Below are positions 1-5,682 of a stretch of 6,705 nucleotides of DNA, piece after piece. The translations under genes were made by a program, and so were the position numbers. Within the stretch, counting starts at the first letter, position 1; the number at the start of each line of letters is the position of its first letter. The stretch spans positions 1 through 6,705 of the forward strand of contig CAYGTS010000138.1 in the NCBI GenBank assembly GCA_964352905.1. The letters run 5' to 3'. A model generated the notes under the pieces. That model had not been told where the DNA came from. It worked only from the letters and a program-made list of their open reading frames with translations, and ran no database searches. The DNA comes from CAYGTS01 sp964352905. GTDB taxonomy: Bacteria > Pseudomonadota > Gammaproteobacteria > JAHCLG01.

Positions 1-101
1 AGAAAGCGCAGTGTATGAGTTATACATGAGCATTTCGATAAAAGATTTTCGCCGGTTTTAGCCCAAATATGAACGTTCCCATCTACGTGGTGAATAGTTG
101 C
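1..101 (-). repeat. Dispersed repeat copy L (left edge, truncated by the window)
   Basis: Read on the minus strand from 101, the sequence begins GCAACTATTCACC and continues through GGGAACGTTCA (about 81-69) and CCGGCGAAAAT (55-45), then runs off the left edge. The first 28 nt match the start of the unit inserted in dolP at 22 of 28 positions. The stretch 78-45 matches the right-edge repeat (6671-6705) with only about five differences. On the minus strand one frame is open from about position 107 to the edge and has no ATG. It reads T-I-H-H-V-D-G-N-V-H-I-W-A-K, which lines up in the same frame with T-T-H-F-V-A-G-N in the dolP insert. The outer boundary is not visible, so the element could be longer. 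Confidence 0.6.
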
Positions 102-116
102 TTGTTGTTAATTTAG

Positions 117-147
117 GCCTAACCAATTTTGGTTAGGCTTTTTTTTT
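117..147 (+). terminator. Rho-independent terminator of an upstream rightward transcript
   Basis: A perfect 8-bp stem GCCTAACC / GGTTAGGC (117-124 and 131-138) encloses the loop AATTTT and is followed directly by nine T residues (139-147). The T-run is on the plus-strand side only, so it stops transcription arriving from the left. The gene it serves lies outside the window or is the repeat itself. Confidence 0.85.
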
Positions 148-163
148 GCGTTTAAACTCAATA

Positions 164-219
164 CGAGATCGCAAATCTCTATTTTTATATAAAATAGAGA
201 TTTGCGATCTCGATTTTTT
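164..219 (+). terminator. Perfect 22-bp inverted repeat plus T-run; probable second terminator
   Basis: Arms at 164-185 and 191-212 are exact reverse complements over 22 bp with a 5-nt loop (TATAT). The right arm is followed by A and six T residues (214-219). No T-run follows on the minus strand, so as a terminator it would act on rightward transcripts. It sits 17 bp after the first terminator and 20 bp before the -10 box of the ATPase gene. A perfect 22-bp arm is longer than an ordinary terminator needs, so an operator or a small palindromic mobile element is an alternative reading. Confidence 0.65.
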
Positions 220-232
220 GTATTTCTTAGTC

Positions 233-238
233 TATAAT
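233..238 (+). promoter_or_regulatory. Putative -10 box for the AAA_14/DUF4143 gene
   Basis: TATAAT is a perfect sigma-70 -10 hexamer 24 nt before the ATG at 263. No convincing -35 hexamer is present at 16-18 bp spacing; the region upstream is the right arm of the palindrome (TCGATT at 210-215). This suggests either a weak promoter or activation through another factor. A GGGA stretch at 252-255 could serve as a weak ribosome binding site. Confidence 0.4.
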
Positions 239-262
239 CAAGTTATTTGGCGGGAAATAGCC

Positions 263-1432
263 ATGTTTCAACGACTTATCAAGATTAATCCAGATTCAAA
301 ACACAGTGTTTTCATCTTTGGCCCACGTGGTACCGGCAAAACATCTTGGCTACGTGAACACTTTGATCAAGCGCTGTATTTTGATTTATTAAACGACGAC
401 ACCTATACGATGTTTGCAGCAAGGCCAACACGTTTAAACGATTTAATCCCAAGTGATTATCAAAATTGGATCATTATCGATGAAGTGCAAAAAGTGCCCG
501 CCATTTTAAACGAAGTGCATCGCTTAATTGAAGGTAGGGGATTGCGCTTTATTTTAACGGGATCAAGCGCTAGAAAGCTGCGCGTGCAAGGTGTGAATTT
601 ACTGGCGGGACGTGCTTTAACCTATCACATGCATCCGTTAACTTGTGTGGAGTTGGGGCATGCTTTTAATTTAGCCAAGGCATTACAATTTGGCTTATTG
701 CCCATGGCTGTCACCAGTCAAGAAGTTGAAAAATACTTAGCAAGCTATGTTGCAACTTATTTACGAGAAGAAGTTCTCCAAGAAGGCCTGACTCGTAATA
801 TTGCGTTGTTTACGCGGTTTTTGGAAACAGCCAGCTTTTCACAAGGCGAAGTGCTAAATTATACTGCGATTAGCCGTGAAATTGCCAGTAATCGCCATAC
901 GGTTGCGAATTTTTTTGAAATTTTAGAAGATTTACTGATTGCTTATCGTTTACCGATTTTCAGTAAACGTGCTAAACGTGATCTTGTAACAGCTCCCAAA
1001 TTTTATTATTTTGATGTGGGTGTTTATCGTAATATAAGACCATACGGGCCATTAGATAGTGCGGCTGAAATTGATGGTGCAGCTTTAGAAACCTTATTTT
1101 TACAACAAGCGCGTGCTTACACTGATTATTTTGATTTAGGCTATCAATTTTATTATTGGCGAACACGCGATAAGACCGAAGTTGATTTTGTATTATATGG
1201 GAATCATGGCTTTTTAGCGTTTGAAATAAAACGTAAAACACGCTTGGATAATAAAGATTTTAAGGGATTAAAAGTTTTTGCACAGGATTATCCCGAAGCA
1301 AAACTATATTTATTATACGGTGGTAGTGAGCGTTATGTTGAAAATAATATTGAAGTGATCCCGTTCGAAAAGGCATTGCAAACCTTACCTACTTTATTAA
1401 GTAGTGATCCAGGGCAGATCGCTAGGCTATAA
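263..1432 (+). CDS. AAA_14/DUF4143 ATPase with PD-(D/E)XK-like C-terminal domain
   Basis: This 389-residue protein starts at ATG 263. The open frame extends back to a TTG at 146, but that part lies in the terminator and palindrome and is not protein-like. The N-terminal ATPase domain has Walker A G20-P-R-G-T-G-K-T27, Walker B W-I-I-I-D73-E74-V-Q, a sensor-type L-T-G-S-S (98-102) and A-G-R (115-117). Residues about 196-230 look like a winged helix. The C-terminal domain has Glu276 and the nuclease-like pattern E306-V-D308-F ... F-E321-I-K323 of DUF4143. Members of this family are widespread, often horizontally acquired, and their function is poorly known; most are annotated only as predicted ATPases. 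It stands alone here, with its own promoter candidate, and its stop overlaps the oxidase stop by convergent overlap. The domain call is firm, the biological role unknown. Confidence 0.9.
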   Translation: MFQRLIKINPDSKHSVFIFGPRGTGKTSWLREHFDQALYFDLLNDDTYTMFAARPTRLNDLIPSDYQNWIIIDEVQKVPAILNEVHRLIEGRGLRFILTGSSARKLRVQGVNLLAGRALTYHMHPLTCVELGHAFNLAKALQFGLLPMAVTSQEVEKYLASYVATYLREEVLQEGLTRNIALFTRFLETASFSQGEVLNYTAISREIASNRHTVANFFEILEDLLIAYRLPIFSKRAKRDLVTAPKFYYFDVGVYRNIRPYGPLDSAAEIDGAALETLFLQQARAYTDYFDLGYQFYYWRTRDKTEVDFVLYGNHGFLAFEIKRKTRLDNKDFKGLKVFAQDYPEAKLYLLYGGSERYVENNIEVIPFEKALQTLPTLLSSDPGQIARL

Positions 1433-2803
1433 TAATTTTCCGGGATTCAAAATATTTTTTGGATCGAATTGTTGTTTGATTTGTTTCATTAAGCGTAATG
1501 AAACGGTATCAATTTCTTTGCCAATAAAAGTTTGCTTATCAATACCTACGCCGTGTTCACCAGATAAACTTCCTTTAAGCTGTAAGACTTTATCAAAAAT
1601 TTGATCTAAACAAATTTTTGCAGCTTGCAGTTGGCGCGGATCATTGGGATCGATCAAAATATTTACATGAATATTACCATTGCCGGCATGCCCGAAATTA
1701 ACAATCGCAATTTGCTGTTGTTTGGCAAGTTTTTCAATAAAAGTAATTAATTCTGCTAAGTTGGCAACGGGGACTACAATATCCTCATTGATTTTTTTTG
1801 GTGCAATATCGCGTAGCATGGGGGAGAGGGCTTTACGCGCTGACCATAAGTTAGCAATTTGTTGTGGGTCATTAGCAATTTGAAAATCAATTAAATGTGA
1901 ATTCGTTGCGGCTTGTTGAATGCAGTGCTGCATGCTTGGCATGGCAACAGTTTGCCCATCGATTTCAATGATTAACATGGCCCTAGTTTGTGCCGGTAGA
2001 TTTATTTTTTCACTGATTAATTTAATACAAGCGTGATCTAAAAATTCTAAACAATACGGCGTAATTGGTTGTGCCATAATCTTTGCCACAGCTTGAGTGG
2101 CAGCAGTTAAATCATCGTAGAGTGCACGCATCGTGGTTTTGGATTGTGCTAGTGGAGTCACTTTTAAGTGTGCTGTGGTAATAATGCCAAGCAAGCCTTC
2201 TGAACCAATCAGCAAGCGTGTTAAATCAAAGCCAACTACACCTTTAGTGGTGTAAACACCAGTGTGAATAATTTCTCCAGTGCCGATAACAGCAGTTAAG
2301 GCCAGGGTATTTTCACGTGGTGTGCCATATTTTACCGCACGCGGGCCGGCAGAATTATTGGCTAAATTACCGCCAATGGTGCAAATCTCTTTGCTAGAGG
2401 GATCGGGCGGCCAAAAAAAATCAAACTTTTGCAAATGCTGTTGTAAATCTTGATTAATCACACCCGGTTCAACGCTCACAACACGGTTATCAATATCGGT
2501 ATTGATAATCTTGGCCATGCGTTCAAAAGAAATGACCACACCACCTTGCAAAGGCACTGCACCACCAACAATTCCGGTGGCGGTGCCTCTGGCTGTGATG
2601 GGAATGTTATGCTGAAAACAACTTGTTACAATTTTTACAACATCTTGTTCCGAGTGTGGAAAAAAAACCACATCTGGGCAAACATGATGTTTTGAATAAT
2701 CATAGCCGTAAGTCCAACATTGTGCTTTGCCAATTAACAATTGTTCATTGGCAAACTGCGATTTTATTTGCTTTAGAAAAGAGTTTAATTTTTCAGCATT
2801 CAT
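1427..2803 (-). CDS. FAD-linked oxidase, GlcD / D-lactate dehydrogenase type
   Basis: The 458-residue protein has the FAD_binding_4 (PCMH-type) fold at about 43-215 followed by the FAD-oxidase C-terminal domain at about 220-457. Visible motifs are R72-G-T-x-T-G77, the P-D-P-S stretch at 133-136, G-G-N-L-A-N-N-S-A-G (144-153) for FAD binding, H372-x-G-x-G-N-x-H379, S-G-E416-H417-G-V-G and the terminal N-P-G-K. In the family these histidines and Glu form the active-site/metal region. The protein should oxidise a D-2-hydroxy acid, such as D-lactate, glycolate or D-2-hydroxyglutarate, with FAD; the exact substrate cannot be read from the sequence. Its length suits single-subunit members. No signal peptide is seen, so it is cytoplasmic or peripheral at the membrane. 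The ATG overlaps the dolP stop as TAATG, implying translational coupling. Three A8/T8 runs lie inside the gene (1792-1799, 2413-2420, 2660-2667). Confidence 0.9.
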   Translation of the reverse strand: MNAEKLNSFLKQIKSQFANEQLLIGKAQCWTYGYDYSKHHVCPDVVFFPHSEQDVVKIVTSCFQHNIPITARGTATGIVGGAVPLQGGVVISFERMAKIINTDIDNRVVSVEPGVINQDLQQHLQKFDFFWPPDPSSKEICTIGGNLANNSAGPRAVKYGTPRENTLALTAVIGTGEIIHTGVYTTKGVVGFDLTRLLIGSEGLLGIITTAHLKVTPLAQSKTTMRALYDDLTAATQAVAKIMAQPITPYCLEFLDHACIKLISEKINLPAQTRAMLIIEIDGQTVAMPSMQHCIQQAATNSHLIDFQIANDPQQIANLWSARKALSPMLRDIAPKKINEDIVVPVANLAELITFIEKLAKQQQIAIVNFGHAGNGNIHVNILIDPNDPRQLQAAKICLDQIFDKVLQLKGSLSGEHGVGIDKQTFIGKEIDTVSLRLMKQIKQQFDPKNILNPGKLL

Positions 2804-3459
2804 TAATTACTCGACTGAAAAAGTTTTACGACTTTTTGCACACCATACACGCGTCTTGTACAATCCACAGCTAAATCTGCTTGATCAGCTGCTACATTTC
2901 CCATTAAGTAAACGATACCATTTTCAGTCACGACTTTAATTTTAGAAGAATGTAACCCTTTGGTGGATAACATGGCACTGCGTACTTTGGTGGTGATCCA
3001 TGTATCACTGGTGCGTGTGGTAAAAGCACTTGGTGATGAAATCGTAATTTCATTGTAAACCTTCTCAACGCCAGGTGTGGTTCTGGCAATTTCTACCACG
3101 CGATCACGCGCTGCTGAAAAAGGGGTTTGCCCCGTTAATAATACGACGCGATGATAAACGCCCACAACAATATGACTCTTGTGATACAGCTCGCTATCTT
3201 GATAAATTTTACTGTTAATATTGGCGATAATATCTTTATCTTTAAACATGGATTTTAAGTTATTGCGATCATAAACAGCCGAACCACCCGCTGCAGCACC
3301 AGCAACGAACGCTGCAACACAGCCTTGCAATAAGCCACAAAGTACTAAAAGTAGTAGTATATTTTGTATCTGCTTACCCCCTTTAGCTTTATATTGACCA
3401 GAAAGTTCAGATTTGGCGTTCCCTGCTACGAAGTGAGTAGTTACTATATTTTTTTTCAT
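2803..3459 (-). CDS. dolP: Outer-membrane lipoprotein with two BON domains (DolP/YraP), signal peptide interrupted by an in-frame repeat
   Basis: The protein has 218 residues; E. coli DolP has 191. A lipobox L-L-Q-G-C47 precedes V-A-A, as in the E. coli protein. BON domain 1 spans about 75-142 (with V-Y-N-E-I near 134-138) and BON domain 2 about 152-215 (D-T-W-I-T-T-K-V-R near 152-160, G-I-V-Y-L-M-G near 181-187), both very close to DolP. DolP is a phospholipid-binding outer-membrane lipoprotein that supports envelope integrity and BAM function in E. coli. The odd part is residues 6-34, encoded by an inserted repeat, which place about 33 residues before the hydrophobic core; an ordinary lipoprotein has only a few. 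No usable ATG/GTG/TTG follows the insert before the hydrophobic core, so the long form is probably what is made. The ATG overlaps the SIS gene stop as TAATG; a GGGGG stretch (3464-3468) lies 4 nt upstream. Confidence 0.92.
   Translation of the reverse strand: MKKNIVTTHFVAGNAKSELSGQYKAKGGKQIQNILLLLVLCGLLQGCVAAFVAGAAAGGSAVYDRNNLKSMFKDKDIIANINSKIYQDSELYHKSHIVVGVYHRVVLLTGQTPFSAARDRVVEIARTTPGVEKVYNEITISSPSAFTTRTSDTWITTKVRSAMLSTKGLHSSKIKVVTENGIVYLMGNVAADQADLAVDCTRRVYGVQKVVKLFQSSN
3358..3452 (-). repeat. MITE-like repeat (copy M) inserted in frame in dolP, with 8-bp flanking direct repeats
   Basis: The octamer AAAATATA (minus strand) occurs at 3452-3445 and again at 3365-3358, exactly flanking a 79-bp unit (3366-3444). 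The unit plus one octamer is 87 bp, or 29 codons, with no stop codon, so the frame is kept. The ends are imperfect inverted repeats: GTAACTACTCAC read from 3444 leftwards and GTATCTGCTTAC read from 3366 rightwards agree at 9 of 12 positions. The first 28 nt resemble repeat L at the left window edge, and GTTCAGATTTGG (3405-3416) recurs exactly at 6675-6686 in repeat R. Removing 87 bp restores a normal 18-residue lipoprotein signal peptide. The target duplication and the inverted ends point to transposition of a tiny non-autonomous element. Confidence 0.75.
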
Positions 3460-4061
3460 TATGCCCCCGTATGTTGCCCAAATAATTTGTGATCAATTAA
3501 ATCACATAAACAATGAATAATCACAATATGATTTTCTTGAATGCGTGCAGTTGAATTGGCTGGTACACGGCACTCAATATCGGTTGGGTGTAACAGGGCG
3601 GCAATTTCACCACCTTCACGGCCTGTTAATGCTATGATTTTCATATCGCGATCATGCGCAGCGGCAATAGCGGCAATCACATTGGCTGAATTGCCACTGG
3701 TTGAAATAGCAATTAACGTATCGCCGGGTTGGCCTAGCGCACGGATTTGTTTAGCAAAAATGTCTTCAAAACTATAGTCATTGCCAATCGAAGTAATTGT
3801 GGAAGAATCGGTGGTCAATGCAATCGCGGGTAAGCTAGGCCTTTCTACTTCAAATCGATTGATTAACTCTGCAGCAAAATGTTGCGCATCGGCTGCTGAT
3901 CCACCATTGCCACAGGCTAGAATTTTATGGCCATCTAGCAGCGATTCAACTAATAAATTAGCTGCTTGTGCAATTTCATTGGTTAGGGTGTCAGCCGTGT
4001 TAATTTTAGTTTGAATACTGTCACCAAAAATCGTTTTAATTCTTTCTATATCATTTTCCAT
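3459..4061 (-). CDS. SIS-domain protein, DiaA position, with GmhA-type catalytic residues
   Basis: This is a 200-residue SIS-fold protein with C50-G-N-G-G-S55 and the S-T-S-G-N-S sugar-phosphate loop (120-125). By position between yraN and dolP, and by stretches such as S-I-Q-T (15-18) and R-P-S-L-P-A-I-A-L (74-82), it is the DiaA orthologue; E. coli DiaA (196 residues) binds DnaA and promotes initiation of replication. Unlike E. coli DiaA, it keeps Glu65 in H61-F-A-A-E65-L and His183 in I-Q-E-N-H-I-V-I-I-H183. These match Glu65 and His180 of GmhA, which isomerises sedoheptulose 7-phosphate for the heptose of LPS. It could therefore be an active GmhA, a DiaA, or both. Start ATG at 4061 has AGGA 7 nt upstream, overlapping the yraN stop. 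Confidence 0.9.
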   Translation of the reverse strand: MENDIERIKTIFGDSIQTKINTADTLTNEIAQAANLLVESLLDGHKILACGNGGSAADAQHFAAELINRFEVERPSLPAIALTTDSSTITSIGNDYSFEDIFAKQIRALGQPGDTLIAISTSGNSANVIAAIAAAHDRDMKIIALTGREGGEIAALLHPTDIECRVPANSTARIQENHIVIIHCLCDLIDHKLFGQHTGA

Positions 4062-4068
4062 CGTTCTG

Positions 4069-4072
4069 TCCT
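4069..4072 (-). promoter_or_regulatory. Shine-Dalgarno of the SIS gene, overlapping the yraN stop codon
   Basis: AGGA on the minus strand (4072-4069) lies 7 nt before ATG 4061-4059 and shares bases with the TAG stop of yraN (4073-4071). A ribosome finishing yraN covers this site, which suggests coupled translation. Confidence 0.6.
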
Positions 4073-4424
4073 AATCAGCAGTAAATGCACTTTTTAACCA
4101 TGTTATTTTAGGCCTATCGTGTTGATTATCAACCGCAACGACATCAAAACGACAAGCCAGATCATCGAATAAATTATGCTGTTGGCGATAACATTCTGCC
4201 GTGTTAATGATTTTACGTTGTTTATATTCATCAACACTTTCAGCGGCAAGGCCTTGTGCTTGCCTAAAGCGTACTTCAATAAAACACAGTGTATCACGAT
4301 CATACATGATCAAATCAATTTCGCCATAACGGCACTGAAAATTTTCAGCGCACAAGCGTAAGCCGTGTTTTTTTAAGTAATCACAAGCTAGTTGCTCAAA
4401 TGTTTTGCCAGTTTTTTTGCTCAT
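4071..4424 (-). CDS. yraN: YraN/UPF0102 family protein, PD-(D/E)XK nuclease-like fold
   Basis: This 117-residue protein shows the YraN signature: G2-type basic N-terminus with K-T-G-K-T-F-E-Q-L-A, then R-Y-G-E34-I-D36-L-I near 32-38, F-I-E-V-R near 48-52, and the C-terminal C-R-F-D-V-V-A-V motif near 91-98. The G-E-I-D ... E-V-R/K arrangement is that of Holliday-junction-resolvase-like endonuclease folds, but no biochemical role is established for the family. Its length is ordinary. The ATG lies 5 nt after the lpoA stop, with no clear Shine-Dalgarno, so it is probably translated by re-initiation after lpoA. Identification is by motif and by its place in the lpoA-yraN-diaA-dolP order. Confidence 0.93.
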   Translation of the reverse strand: MSKKTGKTFEQLACDYLKKHGLRLCAENFQCRYGEIDLIMYDRDTLCFIEVRFRQAQGLAAESVDEYKQRKIINTAECYRQQHNLFDDLACRFDVVAVDNQHDRPKITWLKSAFTAD

Positions 4425-4429
4425 TCGTA

Positions 4430-5590
4430 TTAAGCAATTGGCACGGGCATACCATTTTTAAATTTCGCCCAATTTAATTCACGCTGAATTTGCATGTTAG
4501 AACTCAAATATAAGGTACCGGTTTCACCGCTAACGCTGGATCCTGCTGCTAACATGCCTAAGCTTTTACTTAAGCTATACGCATCTTCGCCAAAGGCATA
4601 AAAACGTGCAAGTTTGTGTTTTGCTACATCATTTTTAACACCTGTAGTAGCCCAGGGCATATCGCAAAAAACAATTCCATCGAGATCGCGATCGCTGCTG
4701 GGAGATGGTTTACCGGCATAAACCAGTGAGGTTGCATAAACAGGCACATTATCGGTGTAATAATAATTTAACATGGGTTTAATTTGGCGTGCTAATTGTG
4801 GTGAAACGGCAAGAAAAATCACATCAAAATCTTGGCGGCGTTCATTTTTTTCTAACTCGGCTTCTTGCTGTAGATCGATGGATGCTTTTTGTTTCTTCAA
4901 TTTTTCTCTATCTTTAAGGATATTACCGGTGAAATGCAATAAATTTTTAATATCAGATGAAAGATTTTGATTGTTGCTAATGCTAAGTGAATCCACCACG
5001 CTACCGCCTATATTTTTAAAGCGAGTATCGAATGCGTTGGCAATGCCATTACCCCAGTTGCCTGCAGGCGTGATCACTAACGCTTTGCGGTAGCCATCGC
5101 GAAACATTTTCACAGCAACTTGCTCTGCTTCAGCTTGGGGTGATAAAGCAAATTGAAACACGGAGTTGTTAGCACCAGACCAACCACTAGCTGTATCATT
5201 TAAGGCTAATACCGGCACGGGTAAGTTGCCGCGGTTTTCTAAGGCATTCACTTGATCTTTTAATAAAGGGCCAATCACCAGATCAGCTCCTTTTGCCACA
5301 GCCTGAAGATACAGGGCATTAATATCGCTATTTGCAGTATTATAAACACTGATTTCTGGCGTATCGACCTGCTGTGCTTTATCCTGGTAATAAGCCTTAA
5401 AAAAACCATTTTCGATCGCTTTGCCCGAACTTGCCAAGGGACCTGTTAAGGGTAACAATAACGCAACCCGCTTGGGTGAGCTACTGGGCGTATGTGCATT
5501 CGGGGCACCTTTACCATAGCCACCAATCTGGCCACAGGCTGCGATGAAAATAGCTAAGGATGATAATATAAGTAAGCGTAATGTTTTCAT
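4430..5590 (-). CDS. lpoA: Short LpoA/LppC-type lipoprotein, putative activator of penicillin-binding protein 1A
   Basis: The 386-residue protein starts at ATG 5590; an 11-codon extension to a TTG at 5623 would spoil an otherwise perfect signal peptide. The first 19 residues are a lipoprotein signal: basic K2/R5, hydrophobic L6-F15, lipobox I-A-A-C19. After a Pro/Ser-rich linker (about 28-40) comes the periplasmic-binding-like LppC domain, starting R-V-A-L-L-L-P-L-T-G (41-50) and including G-A-D-L-V-I-G-P-L (101-109), D-V-I-F-L-A (256-261) and A-R-F-Y-A-F-G-E-D-A-Y-S-L (328-340), which aligns with the E. coli LpoA C-terminal end. A charged, helix-like stretch sits at about 225-255. E. coli LpoA has 678 residues with an additional N-terminal TPR-like domain, absent here. 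In E. coli the C-terminal domain contacts and stimulates PBP1A from the outer membrane. First gene of the leftward operon. Confidence 0.9.
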   Translation of the reverse strand: MKTLRLLILSSLAIFIAACGQIGGYGKGAPNAHTPSSSPKRVALLLPLTGPLASSGKAIENGFFKAYYQDKAQQVDTPEISVYNTANSDINALYLQAVAKGADLVIGPLLKDQVNALENRGNLPVPVLALNDTASGWSGANNSVFQFALSPQAEAEQVAVKMFRDGYRKALVITPAGNWGNGIANAFDTRFKNIGGSVVDSLSISNNQNLSSDIKNLLHFTGNILKDREKLKKQKASIDLQQEAELEKNERRQDFDVIFLAVSPQLARQIKPMLNYYYTDNVPVYATSLVYAGKPSPSSDRDLDGIVFCDMPWATTGVKNDVAKHKLARFYAFGEDAYSLSKSLGMLAAGSSVSGETGTLYLSSNMQIQRELNWAKFKNGMPVPIA

Positions 5591-5653
5591 AATCTGCTCA
5601 ACTCTCTGGTTAAATCGCGACAAAGGTGTAATATTACTGCGCCTACATCCAAA

Positions 5654-5661
5654 AGTATAAT
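5654..5661. promoter_or_regulatory. Overlapping divergent -10 boxes between lpoA and rsmI
   Basis: AGTATAAT contains TATAAT on the plus strand (5656-5661), suitable for rsmI, and TATACT on the minus strand (5659-5654), suitable for lpoA; they share four bases. The plus-strand start would fall near 5668, just before the rsmI Shine-Dalgarno. No strong -35 box is seen for either direction. The 92-bp gap between the two coding regions must hold both promoters. Confidence 0.45.
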
Positions 5662-5670
5662 TTTTTAGTT

Positions 5671-5675
5671 AGGAG
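5671..5675 (+). promoter_or_regulatory. Shine-Dalgarno that sets the TTG start of rsmI
   Basis: AGGAG lies 7 nt before TTG 5683. No ATG or GTG is present nearby in frame, so this site decides the start. Confidence 0.8.
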
Positions 5676-5682
5676 ATCTGTT

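Noticed and set aside
1..107. Truncated minus-strand gene at the left edge
   Set aside because: The open frame has no start codon within view and aligns with a repeat, so it is listed as a repeat and not as a gene.
146..262. N-terminal extension of the ATPase gene to a TTG at 146
   Set aside because: It begins in the terminator T-run and crosses the 22-bp palindrome and the -10 box; the family domain begins right after ATG 263.
972..1241. Minus-strand 89-residue open frame inside the ATPase gene
   Set aside because: Antisense to a clear domain-bearing gene, no recognisable motif and no ribosome binding site.
1404..1604. Plus-strand 66-residue open frame across the convergent junction
   Set aside because: It overlaps the end of both real genes and is antisense to the conserved C-terminus of the oxidase.
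3541..4014. Two plus-strand open frames (78 and 77 residues) antisense to the SIS gene
   Set aside because: Shadows of a conserved gene; their sequence shows no domain features.
5591..5623. 11-codon extension of lpoA to a TTG
   Set aside because: It would put extra polar residues before a complete lipoprotein signal peptide beginning at ATG 5590.
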